A stretch of DNA of 64,000 bases from Streptomyces zhaozhouensis (GTDB taxonomy: Bacteria; Actinomycetota; Actinomycetes; Streptomycetales; Streptomycetaceae): the NCBI RefSeq assembly GCF_900230195.1, contig NZ_OCNE01000011.1, positions 158,983-222,982 of the forward strand, given 5' to 3'. Made by a program: the position numbers and the translations under genes. Positions 16,060 through 26,097 of the stretch are shown piece by piece (within the stretch, counting starts at the first letter, position 1; the number at the start of each line of letters is the position of its first letter). The notes beneath the pieces are model-generated. The model saw only the letters and a program-made list of their open reading frames with translations, was not told where the DNA came from and did no database searches.

Positions 16060-16337
16060 CACGCGTCCTTCCCTGCTCGCCGACCTGTCCCCATCGCACT
16101 CCTTCTACGCGACCTGCCCACTTTCCCGACGGGCACGCGTCACCATCCGTGTCCGGCCGTCGCCGCTCCGGTCATCCGGCCACCGTACGCCGGGTGCGGG
16201 CGGCGGATTCGTGGGCGCTCCCGGGCCGCGCCCCACAGGGCTCCTCGCGCGGGGGAGCGCCGGGACAGCACCGCACACTACATTTGACGTCGGCGAGGTG
16301 CCTGAGGTTGTCGGCGGGCGGACGAAATGGGGGCCGA

Positions 16338-16907
16338 ATGGCGCACGAGACGCCGCCACACTGGGACCGGAACATGCGGGAGCGGCTGCGCCGGGGCGAG
16401 GCCGCGGCCCTGGCCGAGCTGTACGACCGTTTCGCCTCACTCGCCTACGGCATAGCCCAGCGGGTGCTCGACGACGAGACCGCGACCGGCCAGGTGACCC
16501 GCGAGGTCTTCGCCACCATCTGGGAGTCCCCGGACCGCTTCGACCCCCGCCAGTCCACGATGCGCGCCTGGATCGCCGGGCAGGCGCACCAGCTCGCGGT
16601 GAGCAGGCTCCGCCAGCGCGCCGCCGGGCCGGAGACCCACGCGCAGGTGCGCGCGGCGGCCACGGCCGCCAGGGCCGACTACATCGTGACGGCGATGCCC
16701 GCCCCGCTGCGCGAGGCGCTGGAACTGACCCGCTTCCAACGGCAGGACTACCGACAGATGGCCGAGCGGCTCGGCATCAACGAGAACGAGGCCAGGCGTC
16801 GGCTGCGGCTGGGGCTCCAACTGCTGTCGTCGGCCGCCCGGTACGGGGCCGAGAGCGCGGAGGCGCCCGAGCAACCGGCGCACGCGAGGGAGCGGGAGAC
16901 ACGGTGA
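16338..16907 (+). CDS. ECF-like RNA polymerase sigma factor
   Basis: 189 residues. Region 2 is visible around residues 20-75 (LAELYDRFASLAYGIAQRVL, IWESPDRFDP), and region 4 with its helix-turn-helix around 120-165 (REALELTRFQRQDYRQMAERLGI). The short linker and lack of region 1 or 3 indicate the ECF class. It overlaps the next gene by GTGA, a common arrangement for a sigma/anti-sigma pair. The upstream intergenic gap is about 280 nt and divergent from the STAS gene. The target promoter is not recognisable, but autoregulation is usual for this class. Confidence 0.85.
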   Translation: MAHETPPHWDRNMRERLRRGEAAALAELYDRFASLAYGIAQRVLDDETATGQVTREVFATIWESPDRFDPRQSTMRAWIAGQAHQLAVSRLRQRAAGPETHAQVRAAATAARADYIVTAMPAPLREALELTRFQRQDYRQMAERLGINENEARRRLRLGLQLLSSAARYGAESAEAPEQPAHARERETR

Positions 16908-18265
16908 GCGCCCCTCGGCCCGGTGGGCGGTCACCGAACGGCGCCGGCGCGCCCGGCGCTTCCGACGAGCCCTGGGAGGCGGAGGCGCCCGGGAGCGAGG
17001 CCGCGCGGGTCCCGAGACCGCGCCGAGGAGAGGCCGAAGTGGCGGGGAACCCCGAGGACCACCGGCGGGACGCGGAGCACCGGGGGAGCGGGCCGACGTC
17101 CCCGACCCACGAACAGGTGACGGCGCTGCTGGGCGCCTGGGCCCTGGTGGCCTGCTCCGTCGAGGAGTCGGCGCTGGTGGAGCGGCATCTCGCCGACTGC
17201 GCGGCCTGCGCGGACGAGGCGGCCCGGCTGTCGGACGCGGCGATGCTGCTGGAGCCGCGCGGGGGCCTGGACCTGGCCCCCGAGCTGCGGGCCGAGGTGC
17301 TGGAGGGCTGTCTGGCCAGGCGGCCGGCGCGGCTCCCGGTGCCGTCGTGGGCGGCGCCGCTGGACGCGGAGGCGGCGAGACTGGACGCGTTGCTCCAGGA
17401 CATGGCCGACGAGGAGTGGCTGACCGAGGTGCGGCTGCGCTGGTTCGAGGACGACGTGGAGCGCGGGCAGACCACCACGGTCGGCGGCGTGCTGGATCAT
17501 CTGCGGGCACTGGACGGGCTGTTGGCGGGGCTGATGGGGCTGCCCGACCCGTTGGCCGGGCTGCCGGGGCTCGCCGAGCCGGACGACCCGGCCGCCCGCA
17601 CGCTGGCGGCGTGGTCCCTCGCCGGCCGCGGTGGCCCGGAGGCCGCGGGGGACGGCACCGCGTCCCGGGAGCCGTGGCGTTCCCAGACCAGGGCGCTGGT
17701 CTGGGCGGCCTCGCGCACGGGCGGACGGATGGGCGAACGGCGGGTGCCGGGCGCGCTCGGCGACCCGGGGCGGCTGCCGGCCGTGGGCGGCGCGTGGTCG
17801 CTCTCCGATCTGTATCTGGAGCGGGCGTTCGCCTGCTACACGCACGCCGGGGACATCGCCCACGCCGTCGAGTACCCGTACGAGCCGCCGCTGCCGCCCC
17901 ATCTGCGGCTGCTGGTCGACCTGACGGCGCGCAGACTTCCCGGCAGCGTCGCCGGCCGCAGAAGAGCCGGGCTGGCCAGGTCGGCGGCCCGGCTGACCAC
18001 GGCCGGTTCGCCGGGGCGCACGCTGCACCTGGAGGTGGAGGGCGCGGGCGGCGGCGACTGGTTCATCCCGCTGGACTCGCCGGTGGCCGCCATCAGCCGC
18101 ACGGCGGCGCGCGGGGCGGTGGCCCATGTCGCCCTGGACGACGTGGTCTTCTGCCAGTTGGCGGCCGGCCGGATCGCCCCCGACGAGGCGGCCTCGGGGG
18201 CCGAGGGCGATCCGGACATCATCCACGACGTGCTGGCGGCCGCGGCGGGGCTGTCCCGGATGTGA
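16904..18265 (+). CDS. Zinc-finger anti-sigma-like protein fused to mycothiol-maleylpyruvate-isomerase-like domain
   Basis: 453 residues from the GTG at 16904, which overlaps the sigma-factor stop. After a disordered 75-residue N-terminus comes a HC2-type zinc finger, HLADCAACADEA (His-x3-Cys-x2-Cys) at about residues 98-109, as in anti-sigma factors of the RsrA/ZAS type. From about 155 a four-helix bundle resembling the MDMPI/DinB N-terminal domain follows (TVGGVLDHLRALDGLLAGL), and the last 100 residues match its C-terminal domain. No membrane span. Presumably it binds the upstream ECF sigma through the zinc finger; the metal-binding bundle may sense mycothiol or redox state, which is inference. 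Confidence 0.8.
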   Translation: MSAPRPGGRSPNGAGAPGASDEPWEAEAPGSEAARVPRPRRGEAEVAGNPEDHRRDAEHRGSGPTSPTHEQVTALLGAWALVACSVEESALVERHLADCAACADEAARLSDAAMLLEPRGGLDLAPELRAEVLEGCLARRPARLPVPSWAAPLDAEAARLDALLQDMADEEWLTEVRLRWFEDDVERGQTTTVGGVLDHLRALDGLLAGLMGLPDPLAGLPGLAEPDDPAARTLAAWSLAGRGGPEAAGDGTASREPWRSQTRALVWAASRTGGRMGERRVPGALGDPGRLPAVGGAWSLSDLYLERAFACYTHAGDIAHAVEYPYEPPLPPHLRLLVDLTARRLPGSVAGRRRAGLARSAARLTTAGSPGRTLHLEVEGAGGGDWFIPLDSPVAAISRTAARGAVAHVALDDVVFCQLAAGRIAPDEAASGAEGDPDIIHDVLAAAAGLSRM

Positions 18266-18306
18266 ACGGGCCGCCCCGGCTGTGCGCGGTCGGGCGCCCT
18301 TCGCGG

Positions 18307-19206
18307 TCAGTCGAAGACGACCGTGCGGCGCCCGTTGAGCAGCACCCGGTGCTCGCTGTGCCACTGGACCGCGCGGGCCAGCGCGCGGCACTCCACGTCG
18401 CGGCCGACGGCGACCAGTTCGCTGGGGGTCAGCCCGTGGCCGACGCGCTCCACCTCCTGCTCGATGATCGGCCCCTCGTCCAGCTCCGCCGTCACGTAGT
18501 GCGCGGTCGCGCCGATCAGCTTCACGCCCCTGGCGTGCGCCTGGTGGTAAGGCTTGGCGCCCTTGAAGCTCGGCAGGAACGAGTGGTGGATGTTGATCAG
18601 CCGGCCGGAGAGCCGCTTGCAGAGGTCGTCGGAGATGACCTGCATGTAGCGGGCGAGCACGACGAGTTCGACCTGTTCGCGCTCCACGATCTCCAGCAGC
18701 GCGGCCTCGGCCTCCGGCTTGTTGTCGGCGGTGACCGGGATGTGGTGGAACGGCACGTCGTAGGAGGCGGCCAGCTCGGCGAAGTTCGGGTGGTTGGAGA
18801 CGACGCCCGCGACCTCGATCGGCAGGGCGCCGATCGAGGTGCGGAAGAGCAGGTCGTTGAGGCAGTGACCGAACTTGCTGACCATCAGCACCACGCGCAT
18901 CCGGCCGTCGGCGCGGTGGAGCTGCCAGTCCATCTGGAAGGTGTCACCGACGGCGGCGAAGCTGGCGCGCAGCTTCTCCAACGTCACCGGCGGCTGCCCC
19001 GAGAAGTGCACCCGCATGAAGAACAGGCGCGTGTCGTGGTCGCCGAACTGCTGGCTGTCCTCGATGTTGCAGCCGGTCATGAACAGGAAGCTGGAGACGG
19101 CGTGCACGATGCCCGGCTTGTCCGGGCAGGAGAGGGTCAGCACGTACTGCTGGCGACCGGGCCCCTCGGCGGGCTCCGGGCCCCGGTCGTCGGTGGTGAG
19201 GGTCAT
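18307..19206 (-). CDS. purU: Formyltetrahydrofolate deformylase
   Basis: 299 residues. An ACT domain occupies about 20-100 (VLTLSCPDKPGIVHAVS), and the formyl-hydrolase domain about 105-295. Catalytic Asn/His/Asp positions appear in INIHHSFLPSFKGA and ATAHYVTAELDEGPII. The enzyme hydrolyses 10-formyl-THF to THF and formate, balancing C1 units for purine synthesis and glycine metabolism. Length and motifs match PurU throughout. It is the last of several minus-strand genes separated from the upstream conserved gene by only 33 nt, so readthrough is possible. Confidence 0.97.
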   Translation of the reverse strand: MTLTTDDRGPEPAEGPGRQQYVLTLSCPDKPGIVHAVSSFLFMTGCNIEDSQQFGDHDTRLFFMRVHFSGQPPVTLEKLRASFAAVGDTFQMDWQLHRADGRMRVVLMVSKFGHCLNDLLFRTSIGALPIEVAGVVSNHPNFAELAASYDVPFHHIPVTADNKPEAEAALLEIVEREQVELVVLARYMQVISDDLCKRLSGRLINIHHSFLPSFKGAKPYHQAHARGVKLIGATAHYVTAELDEGPIIEQEVERVGHGLTPSELVAVGRDVECRALARAVQWHSEHRVLLNGRRTVVFD

Positions 19207-19239
19207 GGTGGTCAGCCTGACACACGCCGGGGGGCGCCG

Positions 19240-19764
19240 TCAGACGGCGCGGGACGCCGCGGCCAGCTCGTCGAGGGAGCGCGGGGGCGCGTCCGGGTCG
19301 TCCCCGTCGCCGACCGCCAGCCGCACGTGCGCCTCGCGCGCCGCCGCCACCGCGTCCGGCCAGCCGGCGTGGTGAAGGTAGTCGGCGACCGGGGCGTCCG
19401 CGCCGACCTGGTGCATGATGCGCAGCACCCGGAGGACGGCGGTGTCCACCAGCGCGGCCTCCTCGGCGTCGCGGAAGACGGCGCCGACGTACTTCTCGGC
19501 CGACCAGTTGTCCAGCCAGGTGTCCTCGACCAGCCGGTAGACGGCGTCGGTCACGTCACCGTAGCCGGGCACCCCGGCGAGCCAGCAGTTCTGGTGGAAG
19601 ACGGGATCGGAGAGCATGTGCAGCGCCGAGCGAACGTTGGCCCGCCAGCGCCACCATGGCATGTCGTTGAGCGGCATACCCGCCATGGTGGTGGAACCGC
19701 GGGGCCGACGGGAAGACTTATCCGAAGCTTGCACGCCGACCGATGCTACGGGGCTCGTCGTCAC
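19240..19764 (-). CDS. Conserved streptomycete hypothetical protein
   Basis: 174 residues, soluble, no signal or domain recognised. A well-conserved actinomycete-specific core starts at PLNDMPWWRWRANVRSALHML and includes DAVYRLVEDTWLDNWSAEKY. I chose the GTG at 19764 because it overlaps the TGA of the upstream gene (GTGA), implying translational coupling; an internal ATG at 19686 is the other option. Coupling to a Thr-motif-rich membrane protein suggests a shared role, which cannot be named. Confidence 0.75.
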   Translation of the reverse strand: MTTSPVASVGVQASDKSSRRPRGSTTMAGMPLNDMPWWRWRANVRSALHMLSDPVFHQNCWLAGVPGYGDVTDAVYRLVEDTWLDNWSAEKYVGAVFRDAEEAALVDTAVLRVLRIMHQVGADAPVADYLHHAGWPDAVAAAREAHVRLAVGDGDDPDAPPRSLDELAAASRAV

Positions 19765-21485
19765 AGCTGGGTGGCCGCCCTCTCGGGAAGCGCGTACTGG
19801 CCGGCCAGCGGGTTCCACAGGCCGGCGGCCCGTTCCTTCGCCTCGGTGGCGCGACCGCTGGCCGCATCGCCCTGGCCGGCCCGCTCGGTGTGCCGCGCCT
19901 GGCCGCCCCTGCACACCTCGCCGCGGTTGGCGCGGGCCTCGTCCGCCCAGGCCGCGTAGTGCTCGTCGGCCTCGGCCGACGCCTGCCACGCCTCGGTCAA
20001 CGCGGCGATCAGGTCACCGTTGTCCGGGAGTTCGTCCAGGGTCAGCTCGTTGAGCCGGTCCACCATCCCGGTGCGCTGGTCGGCCGCGGCCCGCAGGTCG
20101 TCGGCGGCGGCGTCCAGCCGCTCGCAGGAGCGGATGGCGGCGACCGACTCGATCACCGCGTCCCGGCTGTCGTTGCTGTCGGCGAGCAGCTCGGAGAGCG
20201 CCTCCGCCTGGGCGCGCGCCGGGTCGGCCCCGTCCTCCTCCGCGCCGCCGGCGGAGTCGTCCGCGCCGTCCGGCTCCTCGACCTGGGCCTCCGGCGAGAC
20301 GCCGTCGCCCGAGCCGTCGCCCTCGTCGTCGTCCCCGCCGCTGAGCAGGTACCCCGCCAGCAGCCCCACCACGGCGCAGCCGGCGATCACCGCGCCGACC
20401 AGCAGCGCGGGGCTGCGCCGCCGCCCGGACGCGGGCGGCGGCGGGCCGCCGTGGCCGGCGCCGTCGCCCCAGCCCCGCTCGGGCGGGGGCGGCGGGCGGT
20501 CGGCGGCGGACCGGAAGAGCTGGTCGAAGTCCCCGCCGCCGACGGGCGGCAGGGTCTGCGTCGCCTCGACGCCGCCGGCGCCCGGCGGGGGCGGCTGCGC
20601 CGGTGAACGGTGCCTGCCCGGCTGCCGGGGCGGGACGGCCCGCAGCCTGGTCGTCGACTCGGGGTCGCCGCCACCGTCCGCCGGCACCGGCGGTATCAGC
20701 TGGGTGGCGGCCTCCTGCGCGGCGCCGGGCGGCGGGGTGTCGTCGGTGACGGGGGCGATCAGCTCGGTCGCCGCCTCGTTGGGAAAGCGGTCCCCGTTCT
20801 TCTCGGGGAAGCCGTTCTCGTCCGGGAAGCGGTCGGTGACCAGCGGGATCAGCTCGGTCGCGCCCTCGTCGGCCGCGGGCGGCCGCGCGGGCTGGTGGGG
20901 CGGGGCCGCCGGCGGGCCCTGCGGGGCGGGACGGCCGTGGCGCCCGCCGGGGCGCCGGCCCTCGGGGGGCGTGACGGCGCGCAGCTGGGTGGTGGTCTCG
21001 ATCGGCGCGATCAGCTCGGTGGCACCCTCGTCCGGCGCGGGCGGCCGGCCGGGGACGACGGGGGTGGCCTGGGTCGCCATCGCGTGGGACCCGACCGGCG
21101 GCAGCTGCGGCGGCTGGGGCGCCGCCGGCAGGGGAGGCGCCTGCGGGGGCTGCTGGGCCGCCCCCGGCGGCCGCTGCGGAGGCGGCGGATGGTGCGGGGG
21201 CCGCGCCGGTTGGTGCGGGGGAACGGGGGGCGCGGAGGCGGGCGGCGGGGGCGCGTCCCCCCAGCCGCCGGGCGCTCCGTAGGCGCCGGCCGCGCCGCCG
21301 AACGTCCCGGGGGCGTCCGGCGTCGCGGCCCCCTGACCTGGGCCCCAGTGCTGGCCCCACGCCTGACCGGCGGGCGGCGCGGCGGGGGTCGGGTCGCGGT
21401 GGGCCTCACCCGTCACACCGCCGGAACCAGGGGGCAGGACCACGCCCTCGCGCGGCTCGTCGTCCCGTCCGTTGTGGCTCGTCAC
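19761..21485 (-). CDS. Single-pass membrane protein with repeated ATELI-type motifs in a disordered region
   Basis: 574 residues, one membrane span near residue 360 (ALLVGAVIAGCAVVGLLAGYLL) with long Pro/Gly/Gln-rich cytoplasmic N-region and a soluble, coiled-coil-like C-domain of about 150 residues (LNELTLDELPDNGDLIAALTEAWQ). The N-region carries short repeats ATELIAPI, ATELIPLV, ATELIAPV, ATQLIPPV, TTQLRAV and TTRLRAV. Each has a Thr followed by an acidic/Gln residue and Leu, which is the type of phosphothreonine context FHA domains recognise and Streptomyces Ser/Thr kinases such as AfsK or PknB phosphorylate; this is inference. The C-domain also ends in ATQL. Confidence 0.7.
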   Translation of the reverse strand: MTSHNGRDDEPREGVVLPPGSGGVTGEAHRDPTPAAPPAGQAWGQHWGPGQGAATPDAPGTFGGAAGAYGAPGGWGDAPPPPASAPPVPPHQPARPPHHPPPPQRPPGAAQQPPQAPPLPAAPQPPQLPPVGSHAMATQATPVVPGRPPAPDEGATELIAPIETTTQLRAVTPPEGRRPGGRHGRPAPQGPPAAPPHQPARPPAADEGATELIPLVTDRFPDENGFPEKNGDRFPNEAATELIAPVTDDTPPPGAAQEAATQLIPPVPADGGGDPESTTRLRAVPPRQPGRHRSPAQPPPPGAGGVEATQTLPPVGGGDFDQLFRSAADRPPPPPERGWGDGAGHGGPPPPASGRRRSPALLVGAVIAGCAVVGLLAGYLLSGGDDDEGDGSGDGVSPEAQVEEPDGADDSAGGAEEDGADPARAQAEALSELLADSNDSRDAVIESVAAIRSCERLDAAADDLRAAADQRTGMVDRLNELTLDELPDNGDLIAALTEAWQASAEADEHYAAWADEARANRGEVCRGGQARHTERAGQGDAASGRATEAKERAAGLWNPLAGQYALPERAATQL

Positions 21486-21581
21486 CCGGGGCTCCTCATT
21501 CGGCTCAACGCAGCTAGCCGGGCCACGGTACCGGCTCCCCGCAGACTGCTGCGCCGCCCGCCGGTCGTCAAGTCCGGCGCG

Positions 21582-23003
21582 TCAGGCCGGAGTCGGCACC
21601 GGCGACCAGCGGCTGGTGAACTCCCGCACCAGGCGGTGCTCCCGATGCGGCTCCAGACGGCCCCTGAAGTCCGCGAAGTACTCGGCTCCACGCCCCGAAC
21701 GCAGCCCCGCGAGCAGTTCGCCGGCACGGCCCGCCGTGTGGCAGGCGTGTTCGAGATCACCCTCCTGGAGTTGGCCGGTGGCCATCAGCACCATGCCTAT
21801 CGCGCGGCGGCGGGTGCGGCTCTCCGGGTGCCCGGCGACCGCGTCGGCGGCCCTGCGCTGCGCGGCCCGGCCCTGGCCGAGGTCGCGGTGGCAGTGCGCC
21901 AGCTCGTCCGCGAGGTAGGCGGCGTCGAAGTGCCGCACCCAGGCCGGCTCGTCGGCGTCGGAACCGGCCTCGCCGGCACGTTCCTGCGCGGCCAGCGCCT
22001 CGGACGCGGCGCGGCGGCAGGACTCGCGGTCGCCGAGCTGGGCGTGACCGCGCGCCTCCGCCGACAGGAACAGCGCCTCGGCGCGCGACGGCACCCGCCC
22101 CCTGGTGCCCTCCTGCGCGGCGCGCGCCAGTTGGATCACCTCGCGTGGGTTGCCCAGCTCGGCCGCGAGATGGCTCATTCCCGCCGCCAGCACATACCCG
22201 CCGAACCCCCGGTCCCCCGAAGCCTGCGACAGCCGGAGCGCCTGGATGTAGTACCGCTGCGCGAGCCCCGGCAGTCCGCTGTCCACCGCCATGTACCCGG
22301 CCAGCTCGGTCAGCCGGGCGGCGGCGGCGAAGAGCGCGCGGCCGACGGCCTCGCTGTAGGAGCCGGCGAGCAGGCCGGCCACCACGCCGTTGAGATAGTG
22401 CACCACCAGCGGCCTGACCTGCCCCGAGCCCCAGCGGCGGTCCAGGTCGACCAGCGAGGCGGTGGTGTCCACCACGGCGGAGACGTCGGCCTCGCCCACG
22501 CGGGGGCCGGCGCCGGACCGTTCGACCTCCCCGTCCGGCGGGGTGATCAGCCAGTCCCTGCTGGGCTCGACCAGCGCGGCGGGGGCCACCTGGGCGCCCC
22601 CCGGCGCGTAGGGGTGGGTGCCGCGCTCGCCCTCCGTCCGCTGGACGTCGGAGCGCCACAGCTCGGCCGCCTGCTCCAGCGAGTCCCCGAGTCCGGCGGC
22701 GAAGTGCAGCCCGACCGAGGAGGTCAGCTGCCGGGTGGTGCCCATCCCGATCTCGTCGACGGTCACCGGGCGGCCCAGCTTGCGGCCGAGCGCCTCGGCG
22801 ATCAGCTCGGGCGCCCTGCCGCGCGGCTGCTGACCTCGGATCCAGCGCGCCACGGAGGTCTTGTCGTAGCGGAAGTCGAGCGAGCGCTCCGCGGCGCACA
22901 TGTTCACCCGGCGCGCCAGCCCGGCGTTGGAGCAGTTGGCCTCGCGTATGAGCGCCAGCAGGCGTTCGTTGGGCTGTCGGGCGATCAGTGGTCTGGCGGA
23001 CAT
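21582..23003 (-). CDS. NsdA-type TPR-like transcriptional regulator
   Basis: 473 residues starting MSARPLIARQPNERLLALI, the characteristic start of the NsdA-type regulators of Streptomyces. The N-terminal 60 residues hold an XRE-like segment (LARRVNMCAAERSLDFRYDKTSVARWIRGQQPRG) and the remaining 400 form helical repeats resembling TPR. NsdA negatively controls sporulation and antibiotic production in S. coelicolor, which has several paralogues; which of these this is cannot be told here. ATG at 23003 is the consensus start. A palindrome lies about 60 nt upstream. Confidence 0.8.
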   Translation of the reverse strand: MSARPLIARQPNERLLALIREANCSNAGLARRVNMCAAERSLDFRYDKTSVARWIRGQQPRGRAPELIAEALGRKLGRPVTVDEIGMGTTRQLTSSVGLHFAAGLGDSLEQAAELWRSDVQRTEGERGTHPYAPGGAQVAPAALVEPSRDWLITPPDGEVERSGAGPRVGEADVSAVVDTTASLVDLDRRWGSGQVRPLVVHYLNGVVAGLLAGSYSEAVGRALFAAAARLTELAGYMAVDSGLPGLAQRYYIQALRLSQASGDRGFGGYVLAAGMSHLAAELGNPREVIQLARAAQEGTRGRVPSRAEALFLSAEARGHAQLGDRESCRRAASEALAAQERAGEAGSDADEPAWVRHFDAAYLADELAHCHRDLGQGRAAQRRAADAVAGHPESRTRRRAIGMVLMATGQLQEGDLEHACHTAGRAGELLAGLRSGRGAEYFADFRGRLEPHREHRLVREFTSRWSPVPTPA

Positions 23004-23495
23004 CCGTGTCTCCCTTGGCCGATCGGCTCGCCGGGTCGATCCCGGGCAGAACCATGCCCGAGGGATGCCGGGTCCATCCCGTATGCCCCGGTGGATGCAC
23101 CCATGCGCCCCGACCATGGGACCCGGCGCACGCACCGGAGCCCGTGGCACCCGCGGACCCCGGCCGCCGCCGGCTCCCGGCGGCGGCCGGCGGGCCCGGC
23201 GCAAGGGGCCGGCGCTCCACCAGCGCCGTTGCCCGGAGGGCGGGCGCGGCTCGCCGCCGGCGGCGGCGGGGGCGCCCGGATGCGCGGGGGCGCGCGGGGA
23301 CCGGGGAACGGCGGCGCGCGACCATGCCCCCTGACCACGCCACACGCCATACGCGCCGGTACGGAAGCGCGTGCGCGAGCCCCGCGCCTAAGTCAACGGC
23401 TCTCACTCCCGTCCGCCCCGCCCCGGGGCCCCGCGCTCGACAAGGGGGACGACGCGGGTCGTTGCGGGCGAAGACGGGTCGCTACCGTGTCGACC
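23004..23495. promoter_or_regulatory. Divergent region with a palindrome upstream of the NsdA-type gene
   Basis: A 492-base gap without a gene, followed by the ABC gene. GGGATG-CCGGGTC-CATCCC at 23062-23080 is a perfect 6-bp inverted repeat 59 nt before the NsdA-type start and related GGATGC/CATGCG motifs recur to 23110. The middle 23160-23320 is very GC-rich with no clear structure. TACCGT at 23483-23488 is a probable leaderless -10 box for the ABC gene. Confidence 0.4.
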
Positions 23496-24322
<827 letters not shown>

Positions 24323-24326
<4 letters not shown>

Positions 24327-25978
24327 GCGCGACCGGGCTGCCGCCCGCGCCCGCGCCGGCACCACCGACCGGGCGGATCACCGGGCCGTCCGTCGCCGCG
24401 ACCACCGCGGTCTTCGTCCGTCTCAAGCTGTCGCTGCTGCGCAACGGGACGCGGCAGTCGACGGGCAGGTCCGCGGCCTTCGTCGGCTCGACCGTGCTGG
24501 CCGCGCTCGTCGGCGCGCTCGGCCTGCTGGGGCTGGTGGCGCTGCGGGGCGACGAGTACGGGCCCGACACCGGCGTGGTGCTGGTGGCGATGCTCGCGCT
24601 GGGCTGGGCGTTTCTGCCGTTGTTCGTCGGGGTGGACGAGACGCTGGACCCGGGCAGGCTGGCGATGCTGCCGCTGCGCCCGTCGCCGCTGCTGGTGGCG
24701 CAGTTGGCCAGCGGGCTGGTCGGCAGCGGGCCGCTGTTCACGCTGCTGCTGGTGGTCGGCGCGGTGCTGGTGGCGGCGCACGGGGTGGCGGCGGCGCTGG
24801 TCGCGGTGGTGGCGGCGCCGCTGGTCCTGGTCTTCTGCGTCACCCTCACCCGGGCGCTGGCCACGGCCAACGCCCGGCTGCTGACCAGCCGCAGGGGGCG
24901 CGATCTCGCCGTGCTCAGCGGTCTGTTGGTGGCCTTCGGTCTCCAGGGGCTGAACCTCGCGCTGAGCCGGATGGCCGACGAGGACGGCGGTCTGGCGCCG
25001 ATGCGTCCGCTGGCCGACGTGCTGGGGTGGCTGCCGCCGGCCAGCGCGGTGCGGGCGGTGCGGCTCGCGGACGAGGGGTCCGCGTTCGGGGCCGTGCTGG
25101 CGCTGGCGACCACCGCGGGCGGCCTGGCGCTGCTGCTGTGGTGGTGGCGGCGGACCCTGACGACGCTGCTCACGGCGCCGGACGCCTCCAGTCTCCAGCC
25201 GCCGGCGGGCGCCGGGCCGGACCGCGGCCGGCACGAGGGCGGCCTCGCGGGGCTGCTGCCCACCGGTCGTACCGGGACGGTGATGCTGCGGGTGCTGCGC
25301 TACGCCTGGCGCGACCCCAAGGCCAAGATGGGCTGGGCCACCTCGCTCGGCATGGCGATGCTGCTGCCGCTGGTGCTGACCGTCCAGGACGGCGGCAGCG
25401 TGTACACGGCGTGCTGGGCGGCCGGGATGCTGGGGCTGTTGATGTACAACCAGTTCGGCGGCGACTACAGCGGCTTCTGGCTGGTGGCGGCGACCATCGG
25501 CTCCCCGCGTGACGCCTTCGTCGAGCTGCGGGCCAGGATGCTGGTGATCTGCCTGCTCGGGTTGCCGCTGATGGTGGCGGTGGTGCTGGGCACGGCGGCG
25601 CTCTTCGACGACTGGGAGTCGCTGCCGACGGGCCTCGGGCTGACGCTGGCGATGCTGGGCGCGCTGCTCGCGGTGGGGGCGATGACCTCGGCGTGGCTGC
25701 CGTACTCGATCCCGCAGGAGGGCGCGATGAAGAACGTCGCGCCGGGGCAGTCCGGGCTCGCCTGGGGCTCGCTCCTGGGCGGCACGCTGGTCGGGGCGGT
25801 GCTCGTCGCGCCGGTCGGGGCGCTGGCGCTGTTCCTCCACGGCGAGCCGGCCGGCTGGCTCGTGGTGCCCGTGGGCGCGGTGTGGGGAGCGGCGCTGTGC
25901 TGGGGCGCGCTGAGACTGGCCGCGCGCCGCACGGCCGACGCCCTGCCGGAGATCCTCGCCGCGGTCAGCAAGGGCTGA
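24323..25978 (+). CDS. ABC transporter permease with about twelve membrane spans
   Basis: 551 residues coupled by ATGA to the ATPase gene. Hydrophobic segments cluster at about 50-75, 88-115, 137-215, 250-275, 290-310 and again through 360-545, i.e. two groups of six separated by a hydrophilic loop (ASSLQPPAGAGPDRGRHEG). The architecture resembles ABC-2-like permeases in actinomycetes whose ATPase partner is separate. With one ATPase and one large permease, the complete exporter is probably a homodimer. Substrate unknown; no accessory lipoprotein is coupled. Confidence 0.8.
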
Positions 25979-25998
25979 CCCGGGTCCGGAACGCGTGC

Positions 25999-26030
25999 GG
26001 GGCGCCGGCGGCGATCGCCGCCGGCGCCCC
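25999..26030. terminator. Perfect 32-bp palindromic terminator
   Basis: GGGGCGCCGGCGGCGA followed by its exact complement, spanning 25999-26030, placed between the convergent ABC permease and lipoprotein genes. There is no poly-T, as is common for streptomycete terminators, and it would serve both strands. Confidence 0.8.
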
Positions 26031-26097
26031 TGCCGTGTCGAGCGGTCGACGCCGGCGGCCCGTTCTGGACCGTCCGGGCGTCGGGACGACCCGAGGG

